Shown: one piece after another, positions 36,437-45,014 of the stretch
How the letters are laid out: each line of letters starts with the position of its first letter
Numbering within the stretch: the stretch's first letter is position 1
DNA from: Dysosmobacter sp. Marseille-Q4140
Lineage (GTDB): Bacteria; Bacillota; Clostridia; Oscillospirales; Oscillospiraceae
NCBI GenBank assembly: GCA_018228705.1
Contig: CP073694.1
Coordinates: forward strand, 1,922,001 to 1,986,000
DNA length: 64,000 nucleotides
Direction: 5' to 3'
Notes under the pieces: generated by a model
Told to the model about the DNA's origin: nothing
The model's input: only the letters and a program-made list of their open reading frames with translations
The model's database searches: none
Program-made: the position numbers and the translations under genes

Positions 36437-36456
36437 ACCACCTGTGGGGTGGTATT

Positions 36457-37089
36457 GTGGCGCTACTGGAAAAAATCGCTGCGTGGATCGTGGTGATTCC
36501 CCTTTTTTATGTTATCATATGCATGACGATCACATCCATGCTCTACGGCGGCTACTGGACGCGACTTAATTGTGCCTGCGCATTTTTTGAACGGCTTTTG
36601 ACGGCACCTGTCCGGCGATTGAAAAAAATCATCCAAAGGAAACAACAGAAGATGAAAACCGTTACCATTTACACCGACGGCGCCTGCTCCGGCAACCCCG
36701 GCCCCGGGGGCTGGGGCGCCATTTTGATGTACGGCGCCCACAAAAAAGAACTCTCCGGCGGAGAGGCCTCCACCACCAACAACCGCATGGAGCTGACGGC
36801 GGTCATCTCCGCCCTGGAGCTGCTGAAAGAGCCCTGCGCCGTGGAGCTCTGGTCCGACTCCAAGTACGTCATCGACGCCCTGGACAAGGGCTGGGCCAAG
36901 GGCTGGCGGGCCAAGGGCTGGATCAAGTCCGACAAGAAGCCCGCTCTGAACCCGGACCTGTGGGCGCGGCTGCTGGATCTGTGCGAGATCCACACCGTCC
37001 GCACCCACTGGGTCAAGGGCCACGCGGAGAACGAGTACAACAACCGCTGCGACGAGCTGGCGGTGCTGGAGAGCCGGAAATTCAGATAA
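36457..37089 (+). CDS. rnhA: Ribonuclease HI with possible N-terminal membrane anchor
   Basis: 210 residues if started at GTG 36457. The RNase HI core begins at residue 66 (ATG 36652) and is complete: core residues D9 ([14 protein letters not shown]), E47 (NNRMEL), D69 (WSDSKY), H124 ([11 protein letters not shown]) and D134. It cuts RNA in RNA-DNA hybrids. The 65 residues before it are one hydrophobic helix (about 9-31) and a basic stretch ([13 protein letters not shown]), in the same open frame with no stop. The promoter position favours translation from 36457, but the start at 36652 (AAAGGA 11 bases upstream) would give a normal cytosolic enzyme. The extension is AT-rich compared with the core. 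Confidence 0.85.
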   Translation: MALLEKIAAWIVVIPLFYVIICMTITSMLYGGYWTRLNCACAFFERLLTAPVRRLKKIIQRKQQKMKTVTIYTDGACSGNPGPGGWGAILMYGAHKKELSGGEASTTNNRMELTAVISALELLKEPCAVELWSDSKYVIDALDKGWAKGWRAKGWIKSDKKPALNPDLWARLLDLCEIHTVRTHWVKGHAENEYNNRCDELAVLESRKFR

Positions 37090-37290
37090 GTGTTTGCGGC
37101 ATGCTGCGGAGTATGTCAGAGAAGTAAAAAACTGAGTGTTTCTCAGGGAGACGCAATCGTTTTCCTACCGAAGATTCACAAACTGTTCATAAGATAAACA
37201 TAATTCGGCCAAAATTATCCGGTATCTTATACTCAAGCAAAGGGTCCTCCCAAACCCGATGCGTTTTCTCCCTCCTAAAACACACACAGC

Positions 37291-37319
37291 AAAAAGGACC
37301 GCCTCCGGCGGTCTTTTTT
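37291..37319 (+). terminator. Terminator (rnhA or small RNA), bidirectional type
   Basis: 7-bp GC stem (37297-37303 / 37307-37313) with A-run before and six T after it. Confidence 0.8.
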
Positions 37320-37353
37320 GTGTCCTTTTTTATCCGGGCCTCCGCCCTTCGCC

Positions 37354-37382
37354 TTGTAAATGGTGGGCCGGCGGTGTAAAAT
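37354..37382 (+). promoter_or_regulatory. nadE promoter
   Basis: TTGTAA (37354-37359), 17-base spacer and TAAAAT (37377-37382). Confidence 0.7.
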
Positions 37383-37424
37383 AGCCCCAGTATGGGATTT
37401 GGTTCCACAAGGAGGTTTTTACCC

Positions 37425-39359
37425 ATGAAAGACGGCTTTATCACCGTGGCCGCCGGCACTCCCCGGATCCGGGTGGCCGACTGCCGCTACAACGCCGAGC
37501 AGATCTTTACCCTCATGCGGGAGGCCGACAAGCAGGGCGTCAAGGTCCTGGCGCTGCCGGAGCTGAGCCTGACCGGCTACACCTGCGGCGACCTGTTTTT
37601 GCAGGAGACGTTGCTGAACGGCGCCGAGGAGGGCCTCCGCACCATTCTGGAGGCCACGAAAAATCTGGATCTAATCGCGGCCGTGGGCCTGCCGGTCCGG
37701 GACCGGTGGCATAACAAACTGTATAACTGCGCTGCTGTAATACAAAAAGGAGAGATCCTGGGCCTGGTGCCCAAGACCCACGTGCCCAACTACGGGGAGT
37801 TTTACGAGCAGCGCTGGTTCGCCTCCGCAGAAGGCCCCGACGAGCTGGAGGACGAGTTCGAGCTGTGCGGCCAGTCGGTGTGCCTCAACAGCAATGGGAT
37901 CTTTGCCTGTGACAGCGTGCCGGATCTGGTGATCGGCGTGGAGATCTGCGAGGACCTGTGGGCGCCGGAGCCGCCCTCCACCTCCCTGGCCCGCCGGGGC
38001 GCCACCCTGATTCTGAACCTCTCCGCCTCCAACGAGACCGTGGGCAAGGCCGCCTACCGCCGCTCCCTGGTGACGGGCCAGTCCGGCCGTCTGGTGTGCG
38101 GCTACGTCTACGCCGACGCCGGGGAGGGCGAGTCCACCACGGACCTGGTGTTCGCGGGCCACAACCTGATCGCGGAAAACGGCACCATCCTGGCGGAGCG
38201 GCGGTTCGCCACGGGGCTGACCATCAGCGAGATCGACGTGGCCAAGCTGGCGGCTGAGCGCCGCCGGATGAACACCTTCACCCCCCCTGCCGGCGGAAAG
38301 GACGTCCGGCGGATCAGCTTTGACCTGCCGGTGACCAAGACCCGGCTGACCCGGCCCGTCTCCCCCACCCCCTTCGTGCCCGAGGACGCGGAGAGCCGGG
38401 AGGCCCGGTGCAGCGAGATTTTGTGCATCGCCGCCCTGGGTCTCAAGAAGCGGCTGGAGCACACCGGCGCCCGCACGGCGGTGGTGGGGCTCTCCGGCGG
38501 CCTGGACTCCACGCTGGCGGTGCTGATCACGGCGCTGGCCATGCAGATGCTGGACCGGCCCGCCACGGACATCATCGCCGTCACCATGCCGTGCTTCGGC
38601 ACCACGGACCGGACCAAGTCCAACGCCGTGCTGCTGGCGGAGCGGCTGGGCACCACCCTGCGGACCGTGGATATCTCGGCCAGCGTCCGCAGCCACTTCA
38701 AGGACATCGGCCACGACCCGGAGGACCACTCCGTCACCTATGAAAACGCCCAGGCCCGGGAGCGGACCCAGGTGCTCATGGATATCGCCAACGCCAACGG
38801 TGGCCTCGTCATCGGCACCGGGGACCTGAGTGAGCTGGCCCTGGGCTGGTGCACCTACAACGGCGACCACATGAGCAACTACGCCGTCAACGCCGGCATC
38901 CCCAAGACGTTGGTGCGGCATCTGGTCAGCTTCATCTCCGACGACAAGGAGGCGGAGGACCCCCAGCTGTCCACGGTCCTGACGGACATTCTGGACACCC
39001 CCGTGTCCCCGGAGCTGCTGCCCGCCGTCCAGGGGGAGATCAGCCAAAAGACCGAGGACCTGGTGGGGCCCTACGAGCTCCACGACTTCTTCCTGTACTA
39101 TATCATCCGCTGGGGCTTCAGTCCCCGGAAGGTGCTGCGGCTGGCGGAACAGGCCTTTGCCGGCAGATACGACCGGCGGGTGCTGCTCAAGTGGCTGCGG
39201 AGCTTTTACCGCCGCTTCTTCTCCCAGCAGTTCAAGCGCAGCTGTCTGGCCGACGGCCCCAAGGTGGGCTCCGTGGCCCTCAGCCCCCGCGGCGACTGGC
39301 GGATGCCCAGCGACGCTGTCGCAGCACTGTGGCAGGAGGAGCTGGAGGGGCTGGATTAA
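37425..39359 (+). CDS. nadE: Glutamine-dependent NAD+ synthetase
   Basis: 644 residues from ATG 37425 (AAGGAGGTTTTTACCC upstream; an earlier in-frame start has no ribosome site). An N-terminal nitrilase-type glutaminase (about 1-290, catalytic Glu in LPELSLTG, Lys in PKTHVPNYGEF, Cys in VEICEDLW) feeds ammonia to the C-terminal synthetase (about 325-644, P-loop GLSGGLDST). It makes NAD+ from nicotinic acid adenine dinucleotide, ATP and glutamine. The last codons and following DNA are duplicated 200 bp downstream. Confidence 0.96.
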   Translation: MKDGFITVAAGTPRIRVADCRYNAEQIFTLMREADKQGVKVLALPELSLTGYTCGDLFLQETLLNGAEEGLRTILEATKNLDLIAAVGLPVRDRWHNKLYNCAAVIQKGEILGLVPKTHVPNYGEFYEQRWFASAEGPDELEDEFELCGQSVCLNSNGIFACDSVPDLVIGVEICEDLWAPEPPSTSLARRGATLILNLSASNETVGKAAYRRSLVTGQSGRLVCGYVYADAGEGESTTDLVFAGHNLIAENGTILAERRFATGLTISEIDVAKLAAERRRMNTFTPPAGGKDVRRISFDLPVTKTRLTRPVSPTPFVPEDAESREARCSEILCIAALGLKKRLEHTGARTAVVGLSGGLDSTLAVLITALAMQMLDRPATDIIAVTMPCFGTTDRTKSNAVLLAERLGTTLRTVDISASVRSHFKDIGHDPEDHSVTYENAQARERTQVLMDIANANGGLVIGTGDLSELALGWCTYNGDHMSNYAVNAGIPKTLVRHLVSFISDDKEAEDPQLSTVLTDILDTPVSPELLPAVQGEISQKTEDLVGPYELHDFFLYYIIRWGFSPRKVLRLAEQAFAGRYDRRVLLKWLRSFYRRFFSQQFKRSCLADGPKVGSVALSPRGDWRMPSDAVAALWQEELEGLD

Positions 39360-39440
39360 GCAAAAACCATCCCCCCGCCAGTCGCCATATCGGGGCCCCC
39401 GCAAACTCTTCGATTTTGCGGGGAAAGGAGGAGCAAGGGA
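39298..39440. repeat. nadE 3' end and flank, first copy (coding)
   Basis: Covers the last 20 codons of nadE and about 80 bp after the stop, including a stem CCCCGCAAA / TTTGCGGGG (39397-39405 / 39415-39423). It is repeated at 39498-39640 with a period of 200 bp and a few substitutions. Confidence 0.85.
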
Positions 39441-39497
39441 GCGGACGGCGTTTTCGCCGGAGGCGGAAACAGAGACAAGCGGACTTTGCTCCGACGC

Positions 39498-39640
39498 GGC
39501 GGATGCCCAGCGACGCGGTGGCAGCACTGTGGCAGGAGGAGCTGGAGGGACTGGATGAAGCAAAAATCATCCCCCGCCAGCCGCCAACCCGGGGCCCCCG
39601 CAAAATCGGAGAGTTTGCGGGGAGCGGAGCGAGGAAACGT
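39498..39640. pseudogene. nadE 3' end and flank, second copy (remnant)
   Basis: Closely similar to 39298-39440. The codons of RMPSDAVAALWQEELEGLD are kept, but the stop TAA is changed to GAA and nothing upstream forms a gene, so this is a non-functional fragment. The stem after it is kept with changed loop bases. Confidence 0.85.
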
Positions 39641-39658
39641 TTGTATATTGTCTCATCA

Positions 39659-39698
39659 AAAGGGGGAGAGCCGGCTATGACGGCTCTCCCCCTTTCCA
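39659..39698. terminator. Hairpin before the marR promoter
   Basis: Perfect 15-bp stem AAAGGGGGAGAGCCG / CGGCTCTCCCCCTTT (39659-39673 / 39681-39695). It may end nadE-region transcripts before the marR promoter. Confidence 0.6.
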
Positions 39699-39723
39699 GC
39701 CTACGTCTCCGCGCCCGGCACAC

Positions 39724-39780
39724 TTGACAATAGTCTGATTTCGTACTATAATAGCCTGCGTAGATAGTCCGATTTCGGAC
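39724..39780 (+). promoter_or_regulatory. marR-MATE promoter with two operator repeats
   Basis: Perfect TTGACA (39724-39729), 17-base spacer and perfect TATAAT (39747-39752). Palindromic TAGTCTGATTTCGTACTA (39731-39748) lies within the spacer and TAGTCCGATTTCGGAC (39765-39780) lies over the transcript start, 34 bases apart. These are probable MarR sites for self-repression. Confidence 0.8.
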
Positions 39781-39794
39781 CAAGGAGGAGCGGA

Positions 39795-40229
39795 ATGAAC
39801 ATCAGGCAAGAGATGAAAGAGCTGTGCGCCTGCCTGTGCCGTCAGGATGAGCTGTACGCCGCCCTGGCCCGCCGGCAGGGGCTGAGCTATCACACGGCCA
39901 TGACCCTGTACGCGCTGGATCAGGACCAGGGCTGCACCCAGAAGCAGATCGCGGAAAACTGGATGATCCCCAAGCAGACGGTGAACACCGTGGTGAAGGA
40001 ACTGGAGCGGAGCGGATATGTGGAGCTGCGCGCCGGACGGGATCAGAAGGAAAAGCTGGTCTTTTTCACTCCCGCCGGGAAGGCGTTCGCGGCGGAGGGA
40101 CTGCGGGAGCTGTACGAGACGGAGGAACGGGCCGTAAAGGCCATGGGCGAGGCGCGGTTCCGGGAGATGGTGGCGGCCAACCGGGCCTTTACCGAGGCCT
40201 TTTCCGCAGAGGTATCCCATGGAGCGTAA
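39795..40229 (+). CDS. MarR-family transcriptional regulator
   Basis: 144 residues with a winged helix (about 45-115): LDQDQGCTQKQIAENWMIPKQTVNTVVKELERSGYVEL, then GRDQKEKLVFFTPAGKAF, the MarR wing. Such proteins repress efflux genes until a small ligand, often an antibiotic or aromatic, binds. CAAGGAGGAGCGGA precedes ATG 39795. It overlaps the MATE gene by 11 bases, and the operator-like repeats in front suggest it controls both. Confidence 0.9.
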   Translation: MNIRQEMKELCACLCRQDELYAALARRQGLSYHTAMTLYALDQDQGCTQKQIAENWMIPKQTVNTVVKELERSGYVELRAGRDQKEKLVFFTPAGKAFAAEGLRELYETEERAVKAMGEARFREMVAANRAFTEAFSAEVSHGA

Positions 40230-41553
40230 CGCCCTGTCCCGGCGCTTCACCGCCGCCTCCCTGCTGCGGTTTTCCGCGGCCAATGTGGTCATGATGATCT
40301 TTTTGTCCCTGTACACCATTGTGGACGGAATGTTCATCTCCCGTCTGGTGGGGACGCTGGCGCTGTCCGCGGTGAATATGTCCTATCCTCTCAACAGCCT
40401 GGAGCTGGCGCTGGGGATCATGCTGGGTACCGGCGCCAGCGCCGTCATCGCCCGGGAGATGGGAGCGGGAGAGGCCGAGCTGGCCCGGCGGGACTTTTCC
40501 TGCGTGGTGACTGTGGCCGCGGCGGCCGGCGGCGTGTTTGCCCTGGCGGGGAACGCCCTTTTGGAGCCGATCCTGGAGGCGCTGGGCACCAGCGCTTTGC
40601 AGCTGCCCTACGCGGAGACCTATACCAGAATCCTGCTGTGGTTCGCGCCGGCGCTGTTTTTGCAGACGGTGTTTCAGGTCCTCTTTGTGACGGCGGGAAA
40701 ACCCGGGCTGGGTCTGGGCACCACGGTGCTGGGCGGGGTTTCCAACATGGTGCTGGACTACTGGTTCATGGGCCCCCTGGAGATGGGGGTGGCCGGGGCG
40801 GCCGTGGCCACGGGCGTGGGCTATTGTATCCCCGCCGCGGCGGGACTGTACTATTTCCTCCGCCCCCGGGACAGTGCCCTGTGGTTCGTCTCCTTCCGTC
40901 CCCGGTGGGCGATGCTGCTGCACACCTGCGGCAACGGCTCTTCGGAGATGGTCAGCAACATCGCCAATGCCCTGACCACCTTTTTGTTCAATATCATCTT
41001 TCTCCGCTTTTGGGGAGAGGACGGCGTGGCGTCCATCACCATCGCCATGTATTTCCAGTTTGTGTTCACCGCGGTGTTTTTCGGCTTTTCCATGGGTGTG
41101 GCGCCGGTGATCAGCTATAAGTACGGCGCGGAGGATACCGGCCAGCTGCGCCGGATCGTCCGGATCTGTCTGTGTGTGATCCTGGCGTGTTCTCTGGGGG
41201 CCTATCTGCTGGCAAGGCTCCTGATCGGGCCCAGTCTGATCCTGTTTACGGATCCCGGCACCCCTGTGTATGAGATCACCATGGAGGGGTTTCCCCTGTA
41301 TGCGGCGAGCTTTTTGGTTATGGGCGTCAGTATTTTTGCCTCTTCCCTGTTCACCGCCTTTTCCAACGGGCTGGTCTCCGCCGTGATCTCCTTTGCCCGC
41401 ACCTTTGTGTTTTTGGTGGGCATGCTGCTGATCATGCCGCAGCTGCTGGGGCGGACGGGCATCTGGCTGGCGGTCCCTGCGGCGGAGGTCCTGGGCCTTC
41501 TGGTATCGGCGGTGTTTTTGCTGTGGGGCAGAAAGAAATATCAGTATGCGTGA
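40219..41553 (+). CDS. MATE-family multidrug efflux transporter
   Basis: 444 residues with about 12 membrane helices in two similar halves, as in MATE exporters driven by Na+ or H+. The start FTAASLLRFSAANVVMMIFLSLYTIVDGMFIS and later NMSYPLNSLELALGIMLGTGASA fit the bacterial MATE/MepA branch; AISRLLG-like ARLVGTLALSAVNM is seen. The substrate is unknown. It overlaps the MarR gene and ends at a bidirectional terminator. Confidence 0.92.
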   Translation: MERNALSRRFTAASLLRFSAANVVMMIFLSLYTIVDGMFISRLVGTLALSAVNMSYPLNSLELALGIMLGTGASAVIAREMGAGEAELARRDFSCVVTVAAAAGGVFALAGNALLEPILEALGTSALQLPYAETYTRILLWFAPALFLQTVFQVLFVTAGKPGLGLGTTVLGGVSNMVLDYWFMGPLEMGVAGAAVATGVGYCIPAAAGLYYFLRPRDSALWFVSFRPRWAMLLHTCGNGSSEMVSNIANALTTFLFNIIFLRFWGEDGVASITIAMYFQFVFTAVFFGFSMGVAPVISYKYGAEDTGQLRRIVRICLCVILACSLGAYLLARLLIGPSLILFTDPGTPVYEITMEGFPLYAASFLVMGVSIFASSLFTAFSNGLVSAVISFARTFVFLVGMLLIMPQLLGRTGIWLAVPAAEVLGLLVSAVFLLWGRKKYQYA

Positions 41554-41557
41554 GAGA

Positions 41558-41597
41558 AAAAGAGCCTCCGGAGGTCCACCCTCCGGGGGCTCTTTGA
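41558..41597. terminator. Bidirectional terminator, MATE / P-type ATPase
   Basis: AAAGAGCC(T)CCGGAGG pairs with CCTCCGGGGGCTCTTT. Plus strand: short T tail; minus strand: TTTTTCTC tail. It serves two convergent transcripts. Confidence 0.75.
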
Positions 41598-41649
41598 TCG
41601 CGATGATGAGGCGGCGCCTCCGGGGAAGGGCTGCATGGCAGATGCCCGG

Positions 41650-43611
<1,962 letters not shown>

Positions 43612-43662
43612 AACAGAGCCTCCTTTTCCAAAGAGAGGGAGAGATTGTGGAAAAACAGCGGG

Positions 43663-43688
43663 AAAAAGGCCGCCGGAAACGGCGGCCT
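43663..43688 (-). terminator. Terminator/attenuator between the HMA gene and the ATPase gene
   Basis: 9-bp stem (43667-43675 / 43680-43688), GAAA loop, five T on the minus strand (complement of 43663-43667). Some transcripts should stop here, giving more HMA protein than pump. Confidence 0.75.
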
Positions 43689-43693
43689 CGGGC

Positions 43694-43912
43694 TCACAGG
43701 TTGATGACGCAGTCCGGCTCCACCTTTTTGCACACGGCCACGACTTCCTTCATGATGGCGTCGAAGCGGTCGTCCTCGGCGTCGATGGTCATTTTCTGGG
43801 TCATGAAGCTGACGGTGGCGTCATGGACGCCGTCGATCTTCTTGATGGCGGTCTCCATTTTGGCGGCGCAGTTGGCGCAGTCCAGGTCGGTGAGGTTGAA
43901 ACGCTTTTTCAT
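43694..43912 (-). CDS. Free HMA-domain metallochaperone
   Basis: 72 residues from ATG 43912 (GGGAGGACTGC upstream). A single heavy-metal-associated domain: MKKRFNLTDLDCANCAAKME, with the CxxC metal pair (about 12-15), then ATVSFMTQKMTIDAED. The DCANCA form is common in Zn/Cd-type HMA domains, while Cu-type ones are usually GMTCxxC. It probably hands metal to the adjacent ATPase. The C-terminal Cys pair region (VCKKVEPDC) adds two more thiols. Confidence 0.9.
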   Translation of the reverse strand: MKKRFNLTDLDCANCAAKMETAIKKIDGVHDATVSFMTQKMTIDAEDDRFDAIMKEVVAVCKKVEPDCVINL

Positions 43913-43959
43913 GATGCAGTCCTCCCAGTATAATAAAATAGGAATATAACGATCCGGAA

Positions 43960-44322
43960 TTACTCGCTGACGTGCTCCAGGCCCTGGTCGATGATGGTTT
44001 TCACGTGGTCGTCGGTCAGGGAGTAGAACACGGTCTTGCCCTCCCGCCGGGACTTCACCAGCCGGGCGTTTTTCAGAGCCCGCAGCTGATGGGAGATGGC
44101 GGACTGGGTCATGCCCAGCAGAGCGGCGATGTCGCACACGCACATCTCCGACTCCAGCAGCACGTACAGGATGCGGATGCGGGTGGAGTCGGCAAAGATG
44201 CGGAACAGCTCCGTCAGGTCGTACAGGGTGTCCTCCCCCGGGATCTTGTCCCGGACCTTTTCCACGATCGCCTCGTGGGCGTGGATAAAGTCACAGCACT
44301 CCACATTGTAGCGGTCCTCCAT
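43960..44322 (-). CDS. cadC: ArsR/SmtB-family metal repressor, CadC-like
   Basis: 120 residues from ATG 44322 (AAGGAGGCGGACC upstream). The winged helix carries CVCDIAALLGMTQSAISHQL. Possible metal sites of both CadC types are visible: N-terminal Cys (ECCD) plus the CVCD pair (alpha-3N site), and DDHVKTIIDQGLEHVSE at the C-terminus (alpha-5 site with Asp, His, His, Glu). It should repress the HMA-ATPase genes until Cd2+, Pb2+ or Zn2+ binds. A fitting operator overlaps the promoter upstream. Confidence 0.9.
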   Translation of the reverse strand: MEDRYNVECCDFIHAHEAIVEKVRDKIPGEDTLYDLTELFRIFADSTRIRILYVLLESEMCVCDIAALLGMTQSAISHQLRALKNARLVKSRREGKTVFYSLTDDHVKTIIDQGLEHVSE

Positions 44323-44336
44323 GGTCCGCCTCCTTT

Positions 44337-44389
44337 CATATGAATATCTGTTCATATGTTCATTATATAAAGGAAAAATAAAATGTCAA
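44337..44389 (-). promoter_or_regulatory. cadC promoter and operator
   Basis: On the minus strand, perfect TTGACA (44384-44389), 16-base spacer and TATAAT (44362-44367). Directly after it lies the inverted repeat CATATGAA / TTCATATG (44337-44344 / 44351-44358), a typical ArsR-family site. Confidence 0.85.
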
Positions 44390-44448
44390 CCCCTCTGGAA
44401 AAAATTTTTTGCCCTCCCGCTGCCGGGGCGTTTTTCCGGGAAAACTGG

Positions 44449-44476
44449 TTGACAATCCCCTGTATTCTTGTAAAAT
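44449..44476 (+). promoter_or_regulatory. Promoter of the thioesterase gene
   Basis: Perfect TTGACA (44449-44454), 16-base spacer and TAAAAT (44471-44476). Confidence 0.7.
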
Positions 44477-44531
44477 AAATCCCATGTTGACTTTGCCGGT
44501 CCGTTCCGGCCACAGATAAGGAGAGCGATTC

Positions 44532-44960
44532 ATGAGCGAACTGGAGCAGAACACCCGGCAGCGTTTGCAGAAAAACGCCTTCATGCTGCACAACCACATC
44601 GAGCTGGAGTCCGTGGAGCCGGACCGGGCGGTGTTCCGGCTGGACATCCGGCCGGAGAGCCGCAACCCCTACGGTATGGTCCACGGCGGCGCCATCTATA
44701 CCATGGCGGACAATGCCACCGGCACCGCCGCCCACACCGACGGCCGTTACTATGTCACCCAGACCAGCGCCCTGCACTTCCTGCGCAACCAGGCCAGCGG
44801 TACTGTCCGGGCCACGGCCTGGGTCCGCCACCGGGGAAAGTCCACGGTGCTGACGGCGGTGGATATCACCGGCGAGGACGGCAAGCTCCTGGCCACCGGG
44901 GAGTTCACCTTCTTCTGCGTGGACAAGGCCCTGATGGACCAGAAGGCCCCAAAAGAATAA
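44532..44960 (+). CDS. PaaI-type hotdog-fold thioesterase
   Basis: 142 residues, one hotdog domain. The motif NPYGMVHGGAIYTMADNATGTAA (about 52-74, HGG with a following Asp) is that of PaaI-type acyl-CoA thioesterases, which act as tetramers on aromatic or medium-chain acyl-CoA esters. The substrate is not evident. AAGGAGAGCGATTC precedes ATG 44532. It has its own promoter and a terminator-like hairpin, so it is monocistronic. Confidence 0.88.
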   Translation: MSELEQNTRQRLQKNAFMLHNHIELESVEPDRAVFRLDIRPESRNPYGMVHGGAIYTMADNATGTAAHTDGRYYVTQTSALHFLRNQASGTVRATAWVRHRGKSTVLTAVDITGEDGKLLATGEFTFFCVDKALMDQKAPKE

Positions 44961-44971
44961 GCCTTGCGGAA

Positions 44972-45004
44972 AACGCCCCCGCGCCGACAGGCGCGGGGGC
45001 GTTC
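44972..45004. terminator. Hairpin between the thioesterase and histidine kinase genes
   Basis: Perfect 14-bp GC stem AACGCCCCCGCGCC / GGCGCGGGGGCGTT, loop GACA, between convergent genes. T-tracts are short on both sides. Confidence 0.65.
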
Positions 45005-45014
45005 TTATGCGTAT

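Larger units (their letters stand above)
37090..37424. other. 335-bp gap after rnhA with a terminator and nadE promoter
   Basis: An AT-rich segment with TATACT at 37228-37233 (weak -35) is followed about 60 bases on by a strong terminator. A short transcript of about 80 bases (37240-37319) could be made. The nadE promoter follows. No protein gene is convincing here. Confidence 0.4.

Noticed and set aside
37187..37459. 90-codon minus-strand frame before nadE
   Set aside because: It runs through the terminator, the nadE promoter and the nadE start, and has no ribosome site or recognisable sequence.
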